DNA of 64,000 bases from Butyrivibrio sp. X503 (GTDB lineage Bacteria > Bacillota > Clostridia > Lachnospirales > Lachnospiraceae). Position numbers and translations under genes: made by a program. Within the stretch, counting starts at the first letter, position 1. Every line of letters begins with the position of its first letter. The stretch lies in assembly GCF_003625475.1 (NCBI RefSeq), contig NZ_RAIQ01000003.1, positions 434,001 through 498,000 on the forward strand, given 5' to 3'. Shown one piece after another: positions 1-9,653 of the stretch. The notes beneath the pieces were generated by a model. That model saw nothing but the letters and a program-made list of their open reading frames with translations. It was not told the origin of the DNA and ran no database searches.

Positions 1-1030
1 TATCTATGGAAGCTCCTTTTACATCATTGGATAAAAGACTCAGCTTATTGAGGATGTTGGTTATCTCAATGTTGACATCTTCCTGCACGTCTTCAAGCGA
101 CCTTTCCTCTGTGATAACCACTTTCTTATAATTATCGGGATTATTCTCCTCTGCCTCCGCGCGTTCTCTTCTGGCTATTGCTCTCTTAGCATCGGCGCCG
201 GTTGTATGTCCGAGTTCTGTTCTATCTTTTATATTCTCGATAAGTTCCTGCAACTGAGCCTCTTTCTCCAGCTTCTTGGCTTCTTTCTTCTTTTCCTCTT
301 TCTTCTCTTCTGCAGCTTCCTTGGCTTCCTCTTCGCGCTCTTTCTGCTCTTCATCGATATTCTCGACTGCGTCGCTTGTCAAAAGAGCTATCGCTTCCTT
401 AGTGGATGCGTCCATAATATTATCAGCTTCCTTTTGGGCATCGAGCATATCATTGGATTTAAGGCGTTCTCTCTTGATGTCCGCATAGCCGCAGACGAGT
501 GATGCCATCTTATTCTCTATATCCCTCATTTCTTTTGTTTTATCTTGGTCCGAAGAGACATAGTACAATGCTTTCTTCTGAAACTCAGTTAGATTGTTAT
601 ATTCATCTAAAGAAAGCTGAGTATCGGGATCAGTACTCCGTGCTCTCTCGGCGTACCCCTCAAGTTCAATATACTCTCTACTTGTAGGTTCAACCCCATA
701 TTCAGACATGAGCTCTTTGAGCATGGCATTGTCCGCTTTGTGCTGCTCTTTCATTTCATTTAATTCTTCAGAAAGGGATTTTATCTGATCCTTTATTGAC
801 TGCATTTGAGCATCAAGCTTCTTCTCTCCGTCAAATGCATCCGCTACGATCTTAAGCGCATTCTTTTTAGCAAAGTCCTGACGCTGCTCAAGCAAGCTCT
901 GAATCTTGAGATTGGCTCCTGACACAGAAACATTCTTCCCTTTGTCACTTGTTTTGACTTTGTCGGGATCGATCGGCTCCTGTGAGGGATAAAGATTATT
1001 CTGAACATCCGTGTTCTGTTGTATACGCAT
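1..1030 (-). CDS. Coiled-coil protein of unknown function, C-terminus cut by window edge
   Basis: The frame is open from the ATG at 1030 to base 1 with no stop, so at least 343 residues are present and the C-terminus lies outside the window. The start is supported by an AGGAGGAACCTT ribosome binding site directly before it. The protein begins MRIQQNTDVQNNLYPSQEP and then becomes strongly charged and heptad-like: a helix around residues 60-110, and a long Lys/Glu/Ala-rich stretch around residues 210-300 that should form a coiled coil. There is no signal peptide and no membrane segment, so it is probably cytoplasmic. I do not recognise the family. A sigma-28-like promoter upstream hints at a link to motility, which is an inference only. 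Confidence 0.8.
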   Translation of the reverse strand, partial: MRIQQNTDVQNNLYPSQEPIDPDKVKTSDKGKNVSVSGANLKIQSLLEQRQDFAKKNALKIVADAFDGEKKLDAQMQSIKDQIKSLSEELNEMKEQHKADNAMLKELMSEYGVEPTSREYIELEGYAERARSTDPDTQLSLDEYNNLTEFQKKALYYVSSDQDKTKEMRDIENKMASLVCGYADIKRERLKSNDMLDAQKEADNIMDASTKEAIALLTSDAVENIDEEQKEREEEAKEAAEEKKEEKKKEAKKLEKEAQLQELIENIKDRTELGHTTGADAKRAIARRERAEAEENNPDNYKKVVITEERSLEDVQEDVNIEITNILNKLSLLSNDVKGASID

Positions 1031-1082
1031 AAGGTTCCTCCTGTGTTAGTGATAAATATGTATAGTTATCCTTATATCGTAT

Positions 1083-1110
1083 ATATCGGTTTAAACTCGG
1101 TGAATGTTTA
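1083..1110 (-). promoter_or_regulatory. Sigma-28 (SigD/FliA)-like promoter of the coiled-coil gene
   Basis: On the minus strand TAAA (1107-1110) is followed after 17 bases by CCGATAT (1083-1089). The Gram-positive flagellar sigma consensus is TAAA, 14-16 bases, then (G)CCGATAT, so the -10 half is exact and the spacing is one or two bases long. No competing TTGACA/TATAAT pair is obvious. The predicted 5' leader is about 45 bases. Confidence 0.45.
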
Positions 1111-1118
1111 TAGAAAAA

Positions 1119-1168
1119 GCAAATAAAAAAGAGCTCCGGGCACAAGGCTCGAAGCTCTTTATATTTGC
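1119..1168 (-). terminator. Rho-independent terminator of tuf
   Basis: Read on the minus strand, AAAGAGCTTCG pairs with CGGAGCTCTTT (one G-U pair) and runs into TTTTTTA; an outer GCAAATA/TATTTGC pair extends the stem. It lies 25 bases after the tuf stop codon. Confidence 0.85.
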
Positions 1169-1193
1169 ATTTAGCTAAAAGCTAGAAGGTAGA

Positions 1194-2384
1194 TCACTCT
1201 ACGATTGTAGCAACCTTACCTGATCCAACTGTACGTCCACCCTCACGGATAGCGAACTTAAGACCCTGCTCCATAGCGATGGGGTGAATAAGCTCGATAG
1301 ACATTGTTACGTGGTCACCAGGCATGCACATCTCAACACCATCGGGAAGGTTGCAGACACCTGTAACGTCAGTTGTTCTGAAGTAGAACTGAGGTCTGTA
1401 GTTTGTGAAGAAAGGTGTATGACGGCCACCCTCGTCCTTAGTAAGAACGTAAACCTCAGCAGTGAACTTTGTATGGCAAGTTACTGTGCCGGGCTTTGTG
1501 ATAACCTGACCTCTCTGGATACCTTCACGGTCAACACCACGAAGAAGAAGACCTACGTTGTCACCAGCCTCGCAGTAATCCATTGTCTTACGGAACATCT
1601 CGATACCTGTTACAACAGACTTAGATGTCTCTTCCTTGATACCAACGATTTCGATTTCGTCGTTGAGGTTAAGTGAACCTCTCTCTACTCTACCAGTAGC
1701 AACTGTTCCACGTCCTGTGATTGTGAATACGTCCTCAACAGGCATAAGGAAAGGCTTATCTGTCTCACGAGTAGGCTCAGGGATGTACTCGTCAACTGTG
1801 TTCATGAGCTCAACGATCTTGTCGCCCCACTCGCACTTAGGATCCTCAAGAGCCTTAAGAGCTGAACCACGGATGATAGGTGTGTCATCTCCGGGGAACT
1901 CATACTCTGTAAGAAGGTCTCTGATCTCCATCTCAACGAGGTCAAGAAGCTCAGGATCATCAACCATATCACACTTGTTCATGAATACGATGATGTAAGG
2001 AACACCAACCTGACGAGCAAGAAGAACGTGCTCCTTAGTCTGTGCCATAACACCGTCAGTAGCAGCAACAACGAGGATAGAACCATCCATCTGAGCTGCA
2101 CCAGTGATCATGTTCTTTACATAGTCAGCGTGGCCAGGGCAGTCAACGTGTGCATAGTGTCTCTTCTCTGTCTCATACTCGATGTGTGCAGAGTTGATTG
2201 TGATACCTCTCTCCTTCTCTTCGGGAGCCTTATCAATCTGATCAAATGCAACTGCAGGGCTGAATCCTCTGTCAGCAAGTACTGCTGTGATTGCAGCTGT
2301 AAGAGTTGTCTTACCATGGTCAACGTGTCCGATTGTACCAATGTTAACGTGTGGTTTGCTTCTGTCAAACTTAGCTTTTGCCAT
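1194..2384 (-). CDS. tuf: Elongation factor Tu
   Basis: Delivers aminoacyl-tRNA to the ribosome in a GTP-dependent way. The 396-residue length is normal. GTPase motifs are in order: GHVDHGKTT near residue 19 (P-loop), the RGITI switch region near 60, DCPGH near 82, NKCD near 137. Domains II and III follow, ending in KVATIVE. The ATG at 2384 is preceded by AAGGAGGATATTTAGAA, a strong ribosome binding site. It is the last gene of the superoperon, after fusA, and has its own promoter in the 99-base fusA-tuf gap, which fits its need for much higher expression than the upstream genes. Nothing in the protein is unusual. Confidence 0.99.
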   Translation of the reverse strand: MAKAKFDRSKPHVNIGTIGHVDHGKTTLTAAITAVLADRGFSPAVAFDQIDKAPEEKERGITINSAHIEYETEKRHYAHVDCPGHADYVKNMITGAAQMDGSILVVAATDGVMAQTKEHVLLARQVGVPYIIVFMNKCDMVDDPELLDLVEMEIRDLLTEYEFPGDDTPIIRGSALKALEDPKCEWGDKIVELMNTVDEYIPEPTRETDKPFLMPVEDVFTITGRGTVATGRVERGSLNLNDEIEIVGIKEETSKSVVTGIEMFRKTMDYCEAGDNVGLLLRGVDREGIQRGQVITKPGTVTCHTKFTAEVYVLTKDEGGRHTPFFTNYRPQFYFRTTDVTGVCNLPDGVEMCMPGDHVTMSIELIHPIAMEQGLKFAIREGGRTVGSGKVATIVE

Positions 2385-2402
2385 TTCTAAATATCCTCCT
2401 TA

Positions 2403-2441
2403 GGTTAAATGTTAATCAACATTTACATACATAATTTAACC
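2403..2441 (-). other. Two mutually exclusive stems in the tuf leader
   Basis: AAATGTT (2407-2413) can pair with AACATTT (2418-2424), or the overlapping GGTTAAAT (2403-2410) can pair with ATTTAACC (2434-2441). Both lie between the tuf promoter and its ribosome binding site. Alternative folding could tune tuf translation; this is inference from complementarity. Confidence 0.4.
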
Positions 2442-2451
2442 GACTACATCG

Positions 2452-2480
2452 ATTATATTAAAACTTCGGCGTTTTATCAA
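2452..2480 (-). promoter_or_regulatory. Internal promoter for tuf
   Basis: TTGATA (2475-2480), 17 bases, TATAAT (2452-2457) on the minus strand, just after the fusA stop codon. Five of six bases of the -35 and all of the -10 match the housekeeping consensus at ideal spacing. Confidence 0.8.
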
Positions 2481-2483
2481 TAA

Positions 2484-4601
2484 TTATTTCGCCTTATTTG
2501 TAAGAACTTTCTCCTGAACGTTCTTAGGAACGGGCTCATACTTCTCAAAGAACATTGAGTAGTTACCACGACCCTGAGTTCTTGAACGAAGGTCTGTAGC
2601 GTATCCGAACATCTCAGCAAGAGGAACATAAGCTCTTACGATCTTACCGCCGCCGAGATCGTCCATACCTTCTACACGTCCACGACGTGAGTTTACATCA
2701 CCGATAACGTCACCCATGTATTCCTCGGGCATAGTTACCTCAACCTTCATGATAGGCTCAAGAAGAACAGGTGCACCCTTCTGCATAGCATCCTTGAACG
2801 CCATAGATCCGGCGATGTGGAATGCCATTTCTGAAGAGTCGACTTCGTGATATGATCCGTCGTATACAGTAGCGTGTACACCTACAACAGGATATCCACC
2901 AAGTGTTCCGGCCTTCATAGCCTCTTCGATACCTTCGCTGATAGGCTGGATGAATTCCTTAGGAATAGCACCGCCGACAACTTCGCTATCGAACTGGTAA
3001 AGATTGTCTCCGTTGGCATCCATGGGCTCGAAACGAACTTTACAATGTCCGTACTGTCCACGTCCACCGGACTGCTTAGCATATTTAGACTCAATATCAA
3101 CTGCCTTTGTAAGTGCCTCTCTATATGCAACCTGAGGAGCACCAACGTTAGCCTCAACCTTGTACTCACGAAGAAGTCTGTCTACGATAATGTCAAGGTG
3201 AAGCTCACCCATTCCGGCAATGATTGTCTGACCTGTCTCAGAGTTAGTGTGAGCTCTGAATGTAGGATCTTCTTCAGCAAGCTTCTGAAGAGCCTCGTCA
3301 AGCTTCTGCTGACCGGCCTTAGTCTTAGGCTCGATAGCAAGCTCGATAACAGGATCAGGGAATTCCATAGACTCAAGGATAACAGGATTCTTCTCATCGC
3401 AAAGTGTGTCACCTGTTACAGTGTTCTTAAGTCCAACTGCAGCAGCGATATCACCTGAGTAAACCTTATCAAGGTCTGATCTCTTGTTAGCGTGCATCTG
3501 AAGAATACGTCCAAGACGTTCCTTATTATCTTTTGAGCTGTTAAGTACATATGAACCTGAGTTTGCTGTACCACGATATACACGGAAGAATGCAAGCTTT
3601 CCTACGAAAGGATCGCTGACAATCTTGAATGCAAGGGCTGCAAAAGGTCCATTATCTGTTGACTCAATCTCAACTTCGTTGCCATCCATGTCTGTACCCT
3701 TACAAGCAGGGATATCAACAGGTGAAGGCATGAATTCGATAACTGCGTCGATAAGTTTCTGGATACCTCTGTTCTTGTGCGCTGAACCGCAGCAAACAGG
3801 GAATGCTCTACATTCGCAAGTAGCCTTACGAAGTGCAGCCTTGAGCTCCTCCTTAGAAGGCTCGTTACCCTCAAGGTACTCCATCATAAGATCTTCATCA
3901 AGATCGCAGATCTTCTCAACGAGTTCGCCATGATAAAGCTCAGCGTCGTCCTTAAGGTCAGCGGGGATCTCACCGATAGTAACATCCTCACCCTTATCGT
4001 CGTTGTAGATGTATGCCTGCATCTCGAAAAGGTCGATAACACCCTGGAACTGATCCTCAGCTCCGATAGGAATCTCGATCATAATAGCATTTTTCTTAAG
4101 TCTGTTACGGATCTGCTCAACTGCTCCGTAGTAGTTTGCTCCGATGATATCCATCTTGTTGATGAATGCCATACGAGGAACATTAAATCCGTCAGCCTGA
4201 CGCCAAACGTTCTCAGACTGAGGCTCAACACCTTCCTTAGCACTGAATACGCCTACAGCGCCGTCAAGTACTCTAAGTGAACGCTCAACCTCAACGGTGA
4301 AGTCTACGTGGCCGGGTGTATCAATGATGTTGATACGGTGCTCAAGAGCGCCGGGCTTAGTCTTACCGTTTTCCTGAAGTGTCCAGTGGCATGTTGTAGC
4401 TGCGGATGTGATTGTGATACCTCTTTCCTGCTCCTGTTCCATCCAGTCCATGGTAGCAGTACCTTCATAGGTCTCACCAATCTTATAGTTTACACCGGTA
4501 TAGTAAAGAATACGCTCTGTAAGAGTAGTCTTACCTGCGTCGATATGAGCCATGATACCGATGTTCCTGGTTCTCTCCAATGGGTATTGTCTATCAGCCA
4601 A
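2484..4601 (-). CDS. fusA: Elongation factor G
   Basis: GTPase that drives ribosomal translocation and, with the recycling factor, ribosome recycling. The 705-residue length is typical. Motifs: AHIDAGKTT near residue 19, RGITI near 60, DTPGHVDFT near 93, NKMD near 147, followed by domains II to V with the domain IV segment GGRGQYGH near 505. The start codon is TTG at 4601, set by AGGAGGAAGAACC immediately upstream; translation in this frame gives the expected [21 protein letters not shown]. It sits 36 bases after rpsG and is cotranscribed with rpsL and rpsG. The TTG start may lower its translation relative to tuf. Confidence 0.98.
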   Translation of the reverse strand: MADRQYPLERTRNIGIMAHIDAGKTTLTERILYYTGVNYKIGETYEGTATMDWMEQEQERGITITSAATTCHWTLQENGKTKPGALEHRINIIDTPGHVDFTVEVERSLRVLDGAVGVFSAKEGVEPQSENVWRQADGFNVPRMAFINKMDIIGANYYGAVEQIRNRLKKNAIMIEIPIGAEDQFQGVIDLFEMQAYIYNDDKGEDVTIGEIPADLKDDAELYHGELVEKICDLDEDLMMEYLEGNEPSKEELKAALRKATCECRAFPVCCGSAHKNRGIQKLIDAVIEFMPSPVDIPACKGTDMDGNEVEIESTDNGPFAALAFKIVSDPFVGKLAFFRVYRGTANSGSYVLNSSKDNKERLGRILQMHANKRSDLDKVYSGDIAAAVGLKNTVTGDTLCDEKNPVILESMEFPDPVIELAIEPKTKAGQQKLDEALQKLAEEDPTFRAHTNSETGQTIIAGMGELHLDIIVDRLLREYKVEANVGAPQVAYREALTKAVDIESKYAKQSGGRGQYGHCKVRFEPMDANGDNLYQFDSEVVGGAIPKEFIQPISEGIEEAMKAGTLGGYPVVGVHATVYDGSYHEVDSSEMAFHIAGSMAFKDAMQKGAPVLLEPIMKVEVTMPEEYMGDVIGDVNSRRGRVEGMDDLGGGKIVRAYVPLAEMFGYATDLRSRTQGRGNYSMFFEKYEPVPKNVQEKVLTNKAK

Positions 4602-4637
4602 AGGTTCTTCCTCCTAAAAATCTGAAATCTCACCAGA

Positions 4638-5108
4638 TTAGAATCTGTAGTGTGAGAATGCCTTGTTTGCTTCTGCCATCTTGTGCATGTCTTCTTTTCT
4701 CTTTACAGCTGCACCAGTGTTATTGTATGCATCCATAATCTCTGAAGCGAGTCTGTCTACCATAGTCTTCTCGCCTCTTGCACGTGAGAAAGTTACAAGC
4801 CAACGAAGTGCAAGAGCCTGACGTCTGTCTGGTCTAACCTCAATAGGAACCTGGTATGTAGCACCACCAATACGTCTTGCTTTTACTTCGAGAGCGGGCA
4901 TGATGTTATTCATAGCTCCCTCGAAAATTTCAAGAGCGGGCTTTCCACCCTTCTCTTCTACCTGTGCAAATGCACCATATACGATCTTCTGAGCAACGCC
5001 CTTCTTACCATCGAGCATTACCTGGTTAACAAGCTTGGTTACAACCTTGTTATCGTATAAAGGATCTGCTAATACGTCACGTTTTACAATATGTCCTTTA
5101 CGCGGCAC
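4638..5108 (-). CDS. rpsG: 30S ribosomal protein S7
   Basis: Primary 16S rRNA-binding protein that nucleates assembly of the 30S head. I place the start at a GTG at 5108, because GGAGGGAAGAACC precedes it and the product (start Met)[15 protein letters not shown] then has the usual 156 residues. An in-frame ATG 33 bases further upstream would add 11 residues that the S7 family does not have. The conserved [13 protein letters not shown] and RGEKTM segments are present. In other bacteria S7 represses the str operon through the rpsL-rpsG spacer; here that spacer is about 130 bases and could hold such a site, but I cannot identify it. Confidence 0.97.
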   Translation of the reverse strand: MPRKGHIVKRDVLADPLYDNKVVTKLVNQVMLDGKKGVAQKIVYGAFAQVEEKGGKPALEIFEGAMNNIMPALEVKARRIGGATYQVPIEVRPDRRQALALRWLVTFSRARGEKTMVDRLASEIMDAYNNTGAAVKRKEDMHKMAEANKAFSHYRF

Positions 5109-5239
5109 GGTTCTTCCCTCCTTTAGAATTGCTAAAATCAACGGTACTCACTAATTTAGTGTACGTGCGGTTTCTTTACTACTTAATATATAGAATAGAA
5201 CACCAACACTTTAAAATTAGATCTGTTACTTAAAATAAA

Positions 5240-5659
5240 TTACTTGGCAGCCTTAGGCTTCTTAGCGCCATACTTAGAACGAGCCTGTTTTCTGTCGGCT
5301 ACACCTGCAGTATCAAGAGTACCTCTGATAATGTGATACCTTGTACCAGGGAGATCCTTAACTCTTCCGCCACGGATAAGAACAACGCTATGCTCCTGAA
5401 GGTTGTGACCTTCTCCGGGAATGTAGCTTGTTACCTCAATACCGTTAGAAAGACGTACTCTGGCGATTTTTCTCAGAGCAGAGTTAGGCTTCTTAGGGGT
5501 TGCAGTCTTAACAGCTGTGCAAACACCACGCTTCTGAGGAGAAGCTGTTGCAGTTGCCTTCTTGTGAAGAGAGTTAAAACCCTTCTGCAACGCAGGTGCT
5601 GTAGACTTCTTTACAGATGTCTGACGACCCTTTCTAACTAACTGGTTAAATGTTGGCAT
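5240..5659 (-). CDS. rpsL: 30S ribosomal protein S12
   Basis: Decoding-centre protein of the small subunit. The 139 residues include the invariant [11 protein letters not shown] segment and the [11 protein letters not shown] and [10 protein letters not shown] loops. Both lysine positions linked to streptomycin resistance are in the ordinary sensitive state. First gene of the str operon (rpsL-rpsG-fusA-tuf). The ATG at 5659 follows AGGAGGTAAAAGG. The operon has its own consensus promoter in the spacer after rpoC, so it is a transcription unit separate from rpoBC. Confidence 0.98.
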   Translation of the reverse strand: MPTFNQLVRKGRQTSVKKSTAPALQKGFNSLHKKATATASPQKRGVCTAVKTATPKKPNSALRKIARVRLSNGIEVTSYIPGEGHNLQEHSVVLIRGGRVKDLPGTRYHIIRGTLDTAGVADRKQARSKYGAKKPKAAK

Positions 5660-5697
5660 TCCTTTTACCTCCTATTTTGATAAGAAAAACTAATATA

Positions 5698-5759
5698 AAA
5701 AGCGAGTTCATAACCCGCGATTTATAGCATAAAACAAAAGGGCATAGTTTCACCCCTTC
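5698..5759 (-). other. Two hairpins in the str operon leader, possible attenuator
   Basis: Between promoter and rpsL the transcript can form AAGGG...CCCTT followed by TTGTTTT (5736-5759), then GCGGGTT...AACTCGC (one G-U pair) followed by TTTTTAT (about 5698-5719). Each hairpin plus U-run looks like a weak intrinsic terminator ahead of rpsL. The first resembles a hairpin in the secA leader at 46564-46586. Control of the operon by attenuation is an inference. Confidence 0.45.
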
Positions 5760-5779
5760 GTTTATACACGCAATTATGA

Positions 5780-5808
5780 ATTATAAAGAGTTATTATTTT
5801 GTTGTCAA
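5780..5808 (-). promoter_or_regulatory. Perfect-consensus promoter of the str operon
   Basis: TTGACA (5803-5808), 17 bases, TATAAT (5780-5785) on the minus strand. Both hexamers are exact matches at optimal spacing. The predicted transcript start near 5773 leaves a leader of about 115 bases before rpsL. Confidence 0.93.
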
Positions 5809-5820
5809 CAGATTTTTTCA

Positions 5821-5862
5821 TAACACGTTCCCGCGAACCACGCATGGTTCGCAGGAACAATT
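5821..5862 (-). other. Stem-loop after rpoC without a clear U-run
   Basis: GTTCCTGCGAACC and GGTTCGCGGGAAC can pair around a 6-base loop just downstream of the rpoC stop codon. A run of T is missing right after it on either strand, so it may stabilise the rpoBC 3' end rather than terminate by the intrinsic mechanism. Confidence 0.4.
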
Positions 5863-5874
5863 AAATCTTATGAA

Positions 5875-8800
5875 TTACTCTTCGTCATCGGATACCGAAA
5901 GTTCGTCATCGATCTCGATTTCTTCCTCGGCTACCGCTTCCTGCTCAACCTCTTTCTTTTTCTTCTTGAGAATGAGCTTCTCAGCATCTTCGAAGTTAGC
6001 GTCAGTATTAAGAGCTGTGTTTCTGTATCTCTTCATACCTGTTCCGGCAGGAATAAGCTTACCGATAATAACGTTCTCTTTAAGTCCGATAAGAGGATCA
6101 ACCTTACCCTTGATAGCTGCATCAGTAAGAACCTTGGTTGTCTCCTGGAATGATGCTGCTGAAAGGAATGAGTTGGTTGCAAGTGCTGCCTTGGTGATAC
6201 CAAGGATTACCTGCTTACCTTCCGCAGGTCTCTTCTCCTCAGAGATGAGTGCCTCGTTCTTATCCTCGAAATCAAGAACATCAACAAGTGTTCCGGGAAG
6301 GAAATCTGTATCTCCGCTCTCGTCGATTCTTACCTTCTTGAGCATCTGACGAACGATAACCTCGATGTGCTTATCGCAGATATCAACACCCTGTAAGCGG
6401 TAAACTCTCTGAACTTCTCTTAAGAGATAATCCTGTACTGCACGGATTCCCTTGATCTTAAGAAGATCGTGAGGGTTAACTGAACCTTCTGTAAGTTCAT
6501 CACCTGCTTCAATGGTTGTTCCGTCCTGAACCTTGATACGTGATCCGTAAGGGATAAGATAAGCTTTTGACTCGCCTGTCTCATCGTTGGTTACGATAAC
6601 TTCACGCTTTTTCTTTGTATCTCTGATCTCAACCTGACCGTCAAGCTCTGAGATAATCGCAAGTCCCTTAGGCTTTCTTGCCTCGAACAACTCCTCGACA
6701 CGGGGAAGACCCTGTGTGATATCGCCACCGGCAACACCACCTGTGTGGAATGTTCTCATGGTAAGCTGTGTACCGGGCTCACCGATTGACTGAGCAGCGA
6801 TGATACCAACTGCCTCGCCGACCTGAACTGCCTCACCTGTTGCCATGTTAGCGCCGTAGCACTTAGCACAGATTCCGTTGTGTGAACGGCAAGTAAGGAT
6901 TGTACGGATCTTAACTGCATCAACAGGCTGTCCCTTAGCATTGACACCTATTGTAAGAATCTTCTCGGCTCTTGAAGGAGTGATCATGTGATTCTTCTTA
7001 ACAAGAACGTTGCCGTCCTTATCTTTTATAGTCTCGCAGGAATATCTTCCTGTGATTCTGTCCTTAAGAGGCTCGATTGTCTCTTTTCCGTCCATGAATG
7101 CCTTAACGGTCATTCCGGGGATTACTTCCTTACCTTCGCAGCAATCGATGTCACGAATGATAAGCTCCTGAGATACGTCTACCATTCGACGTGTAAGGTA
7201 TCCGGAATCGGCTGTACGAAGAGCCGTATCTGAAAGTCCCTTACGAGCACCGTGCGCTGACATGAAGTATTCCAAAACGTCAAGTCCTTCACGGAAGTTA
7301 GACTTGATAGGAAGCTCGATGGTACGACCTGTTGTATCGGCCATAAGTCCACGCATACCTGCAAGCTGCTTGATCTGCTGGTTACTACCACGGGCACCTG
7401 AGTCAGCCATCATGTAGATGTTGTTGTACTTATCAAGACCTGCGAGAAGCACTTCTGTGAGCTCTTTATCGGTCTCCATCCAAGTATCAACTACCGCACG
7501 ATAACGCTCTTCGTCTGTGATGAGACCACGGCGATAGTTAGCAGCGATCTTATCAACAGTTGCCTGAGCTTCATCAAGCATCTGCTGCTTCTGAGGAGGC
7601 ACTGTCATATCGGCGATGGAAACAGTCATAGCTGCTCTTGTTGAGTAGTGGTAACCTGTTGCCTTGATATTATCAAGAACCTCTGCAGTTGCGAATGTAC
7701 CATGTGTATTGATCATAGCGGTAACGATCTGCTTAAGCTGTTTCTTACCAACCATGAAGTCAACTTCAAGCTTGAATGTATTCTCGGGATTGGTTCTGTC
7801 TACAAAGCCAAGATCCTGAGGAATGATCTCGTTGAAGAGGAATCTTCCGAGTGTTGATTCTGCAAATCCTGTAGAAACCTCACCTTCGGCGTTCTTCTTC
7901 TCTATTCTGATCTTAATTCTTGACTGAAGTGTAATGTAACCGTTCTCGTATGCAAGAATAGCCTCATCTACGCTCTTGAATACTTTTCCTTCGCCAAGGG
8001 CTCCGGGTCTTTCCTGTGTGAGGTAGTAAATACCAAGTACCATATCCTGTGTAGGAACGTTTACAGGGCCACCGTCAGAAGGCTTAAGAAGGTTGTTAGG
8101 TGAGAGCATAAGGAATCTGCACTCAGCCTGTGCCTCTACTGACAATGGAAGGTGTACAGCCATCTGGTCACCGTCGAAGTCGGCGTTGAAAGGTGTACAT
8201 ACAAGAGGATGAAGCTTAATAGCTTTACCTTCTACAAGGATAGGCTCAAATGCCTGAATACCAAGTCTGTGAAGTGTGGGAGCACGGTTAAGCATAACAG
8301 GGTGCTCTTTGATTACATCCTCGAGAACGTCCCAAACCTGCTCATCAAGTCTCTCAACGAGCTTCTTGGCGTTCTTTATGTTCTGTGAGATTCCTCTGGA
8401 AACAAGTTCTTTCATAACGAAAGGCTTGAAGAGCTCGATAGCCATTTCCTTAGGAAGTCCGCACTGATAAATCTTAAGTTCGGGTCCAACGACGATAACC
8501 GAACGTCCTGAATAGTCTACACGCTTACCGAGAAGGTTCTGACGGAAACGTCCCGACTTACCCTTAAGCATGTCAGAAAGTGACTTAAGTGCTCTGTTAC
8601 CGGGTCCTGTTACAGGTCTTCCTCTTCTACCGTTATCGATAAGTGCATCAACAGCCTCCTGGAGCATTCTCTTCTCGTTACGAACGATGATGTCGGGAGC
8701 TCCGAGATCCATAAGTCTCTTAAGTCTGTTGTTTCTGTTAATGATTCTTCTGTAAAGATCGTTAAGGTCAGATGTAGCGAAACGTCCGCCATCAAGCTGA

Positions 8801-9615
8801 ACCATAGGACGAAGATCCGGAGGAATAACCGGGATGCAGTCCATGATCATCCATGCAGGAAGGTTTCCTGACTCTCTGAATGCCTCTACAACCTCAAGTC
8901 TCTTGATAATTCTTGCTCTCTTCTGTCCGCTTGAAGTATCAAGACCCTCTTTTAACTCCTGGTACTCTTTCTCAAGATCGATATCGAGAAGGAGCTCTTT
9001 GATGGACTCAGCGCCCATACCTGCGCGGAACTTGCCGCCCCACTCTTCTCTCGCATCCTGATACTCCTTCTCGGAGAGAACCTGCTTGTACTCAAGTGTT
9101 GTCTCACCGGGATCAAGTACTATATAGGAAGCAAAATACAATACTTTTTCAAGAACACGGGGTGAAAGGTCAAGGATAAGTCCCATTCTGCTGGGAATTC
9201 CCTTGAAGTACCAGATATGTGATACGGGAGCTGCAAGCTCGATGTATCCCATTCTCTCACGACGTACGCTTGATTTGGTGATCTCTACGCCGCAACGGTC
9301 GCAGACAACACCCTTATATCTGATCTTTTTGTACTTACCGCAGTGACATTCCCAGTCCTTGGTAGGTCCAAAAATTCTTTCGCAGAACAAACCGTCTTTT
9401 TCAGGCTTTAATGTTCTGTAGTTGATTGTCTCAGGCTTAGTAACCTGTCCACTGAGTGGATCGTTATCTATTCTGTGTACCCAGCTTCTGATCTTCTCAG
9501 GAGAAGCAAGACCAATCTTGATGGAATCAAAAGTCATCGGCTGATAAGTCTGCTGCTGTGTTGATCTTCCGCTTGAAGCTTCATTTATTGCTTTATTCAT
9601 AGTTGAATCAGACAT
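5875..9615 (-). CDS. rpoC: RNA polymerase beta' subunit
   Basis: Largest catalytic subunit of RNA polymerase; 1246 residues. The N-terminal zinc site is C90, C92, C105 and C108, and the catalytic magnesium motif [10 protein letters not shown] spans about 477-486. The rudder and switch segments around [13 protein letters not shown] (near 361) and the trigger-loop region with [14 protein letters not shown] are intact. The first 25 residues are a Ser/Gln-rich extension before the usual [14 protein letters not shown], and the C-terminus ends in an acidic tail. The start at 9615 has only a moderate binding site (AGAGGT). It follows rpoB after 38 bases. Confidence 0.98.
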   Translation of the reverse strand: MSDSTMNKAINEASSGRSTQQQTYQPMTFDSIKIGLASPEKIRSWVHRIDNDPLSGQVTKPETINYRTLKPEKDGLFCERIFGPTKDWECHCGKYKKIRYKGVVCDRCGVEITKSSVRRERMGYIELAAPVSHIWYFKGIPSRMGLILDLSPRVLEKVLYFASYIVLDPGETTLEYKQVLSEKEYQDAREEWGGKFRAGMGAESIKELLLDIDLEKEYQELKEGLDTSSGQKRARIIKRLEVVEAFRESGNLPAWMIMDCIPVIPPDLRPMVQLDGGRFATSDLNDLYRRIINRNNRLKRLMDLGAPDIIVRNEKRMLQEAVDALIDNGRRGRPVTGPGNRALKSLSDMLKGKSGRFRQNLLGKRVDYSGRSVIVVGPELKIYQCGLPKEMAIELFKPFVMKELVSRGISQNIKNAKKLVERLDEQVWDVLEDVIKEHPVMLNRAPTLHRLGIQAFEPILVEGKAIKLHPLVCTPFNADFDGDQMAVHLPLSVEAQAECRFLMLSPNNLLKPSDGGPVNVPTQDMVLGIYYLTQERPGALGEGKVFKSVDEAILAYENGYITLQSRIKIRIEKKNAEGEVSTGFAESTLGRFLFNEIIPQDLGFVDRTNPENTFKLEVDFMVGKKQLKQIVTAMINTHGTFATAEVLDNIKATGYHYSTRAAMTVSIADMTVPPQKQQMLDEAQATVDKIAANYRRGLITDEERYRAVVDTWMETDKELTEVLLAGLDKYNNIYMMADSGARGSNQQIKQLAGMRGLMADTTGRTIELPIKSNFREGLDVLEYFMSAHGARKGLSDTALRTADSGYLTRRMVDVSQELIIRDIDCCEGKEVIPGMTVKAFMDGKETIEPLKDRITGRYSCETIKDKDGNVLVKKNHMITPSRAEKILTIGVNAKGQPVDAVKIRTILTCRSHNGICAKCYGANMATGEAVQVGEAVGIIAAQSIGEPGTQLTMRTFHTGGVAGGDITQGLPRVEELFEARKPKGLAIISELDGQVEIRDTKKKREVIVTNDETGESKAYLIPYGSRIKVQDGTTIEAGDELTEGSVNPHDLLKIKGIRAVQDYLLREVQRVYRLQGVDICDKHIEVIVRQMLKKVRIDESGDTDFLPGTLVDVLDFEDKNEALISEEKRPAEGKQVILGITKAALATNSFLSAASFQETTKVLTDAAIKGKVDPLIGLKENVIIGKLIPAGTGMKRYRNTALNTDANFEDAEKLILKKKKKEVEQEAVAEEEIEIDDELSVSDDEE

Positions 9616-9653
9616 TCGTAACCTCTTTTCTTTGCTTTATTAGTTACTGCAAA

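Noticed and set aside
1..690. Short plus-strand frames in the first 700 bases
   Set aside because: They lie opposite a continuous minus-strand frame with a good start and ribosome binding site, which explains the region.
5821..5862. Intrinsic terminator after rpoC
   Set aside because: The stem is good but there is no U-run on either strand, so it is listed only as a stem-loop.
5870..6349. Ser-rich open frame opposite the end of rpoC
   Set aside because: Shadow of the acidic, Glu/Asp-rich C-terminus of rpoC; no independent signals.
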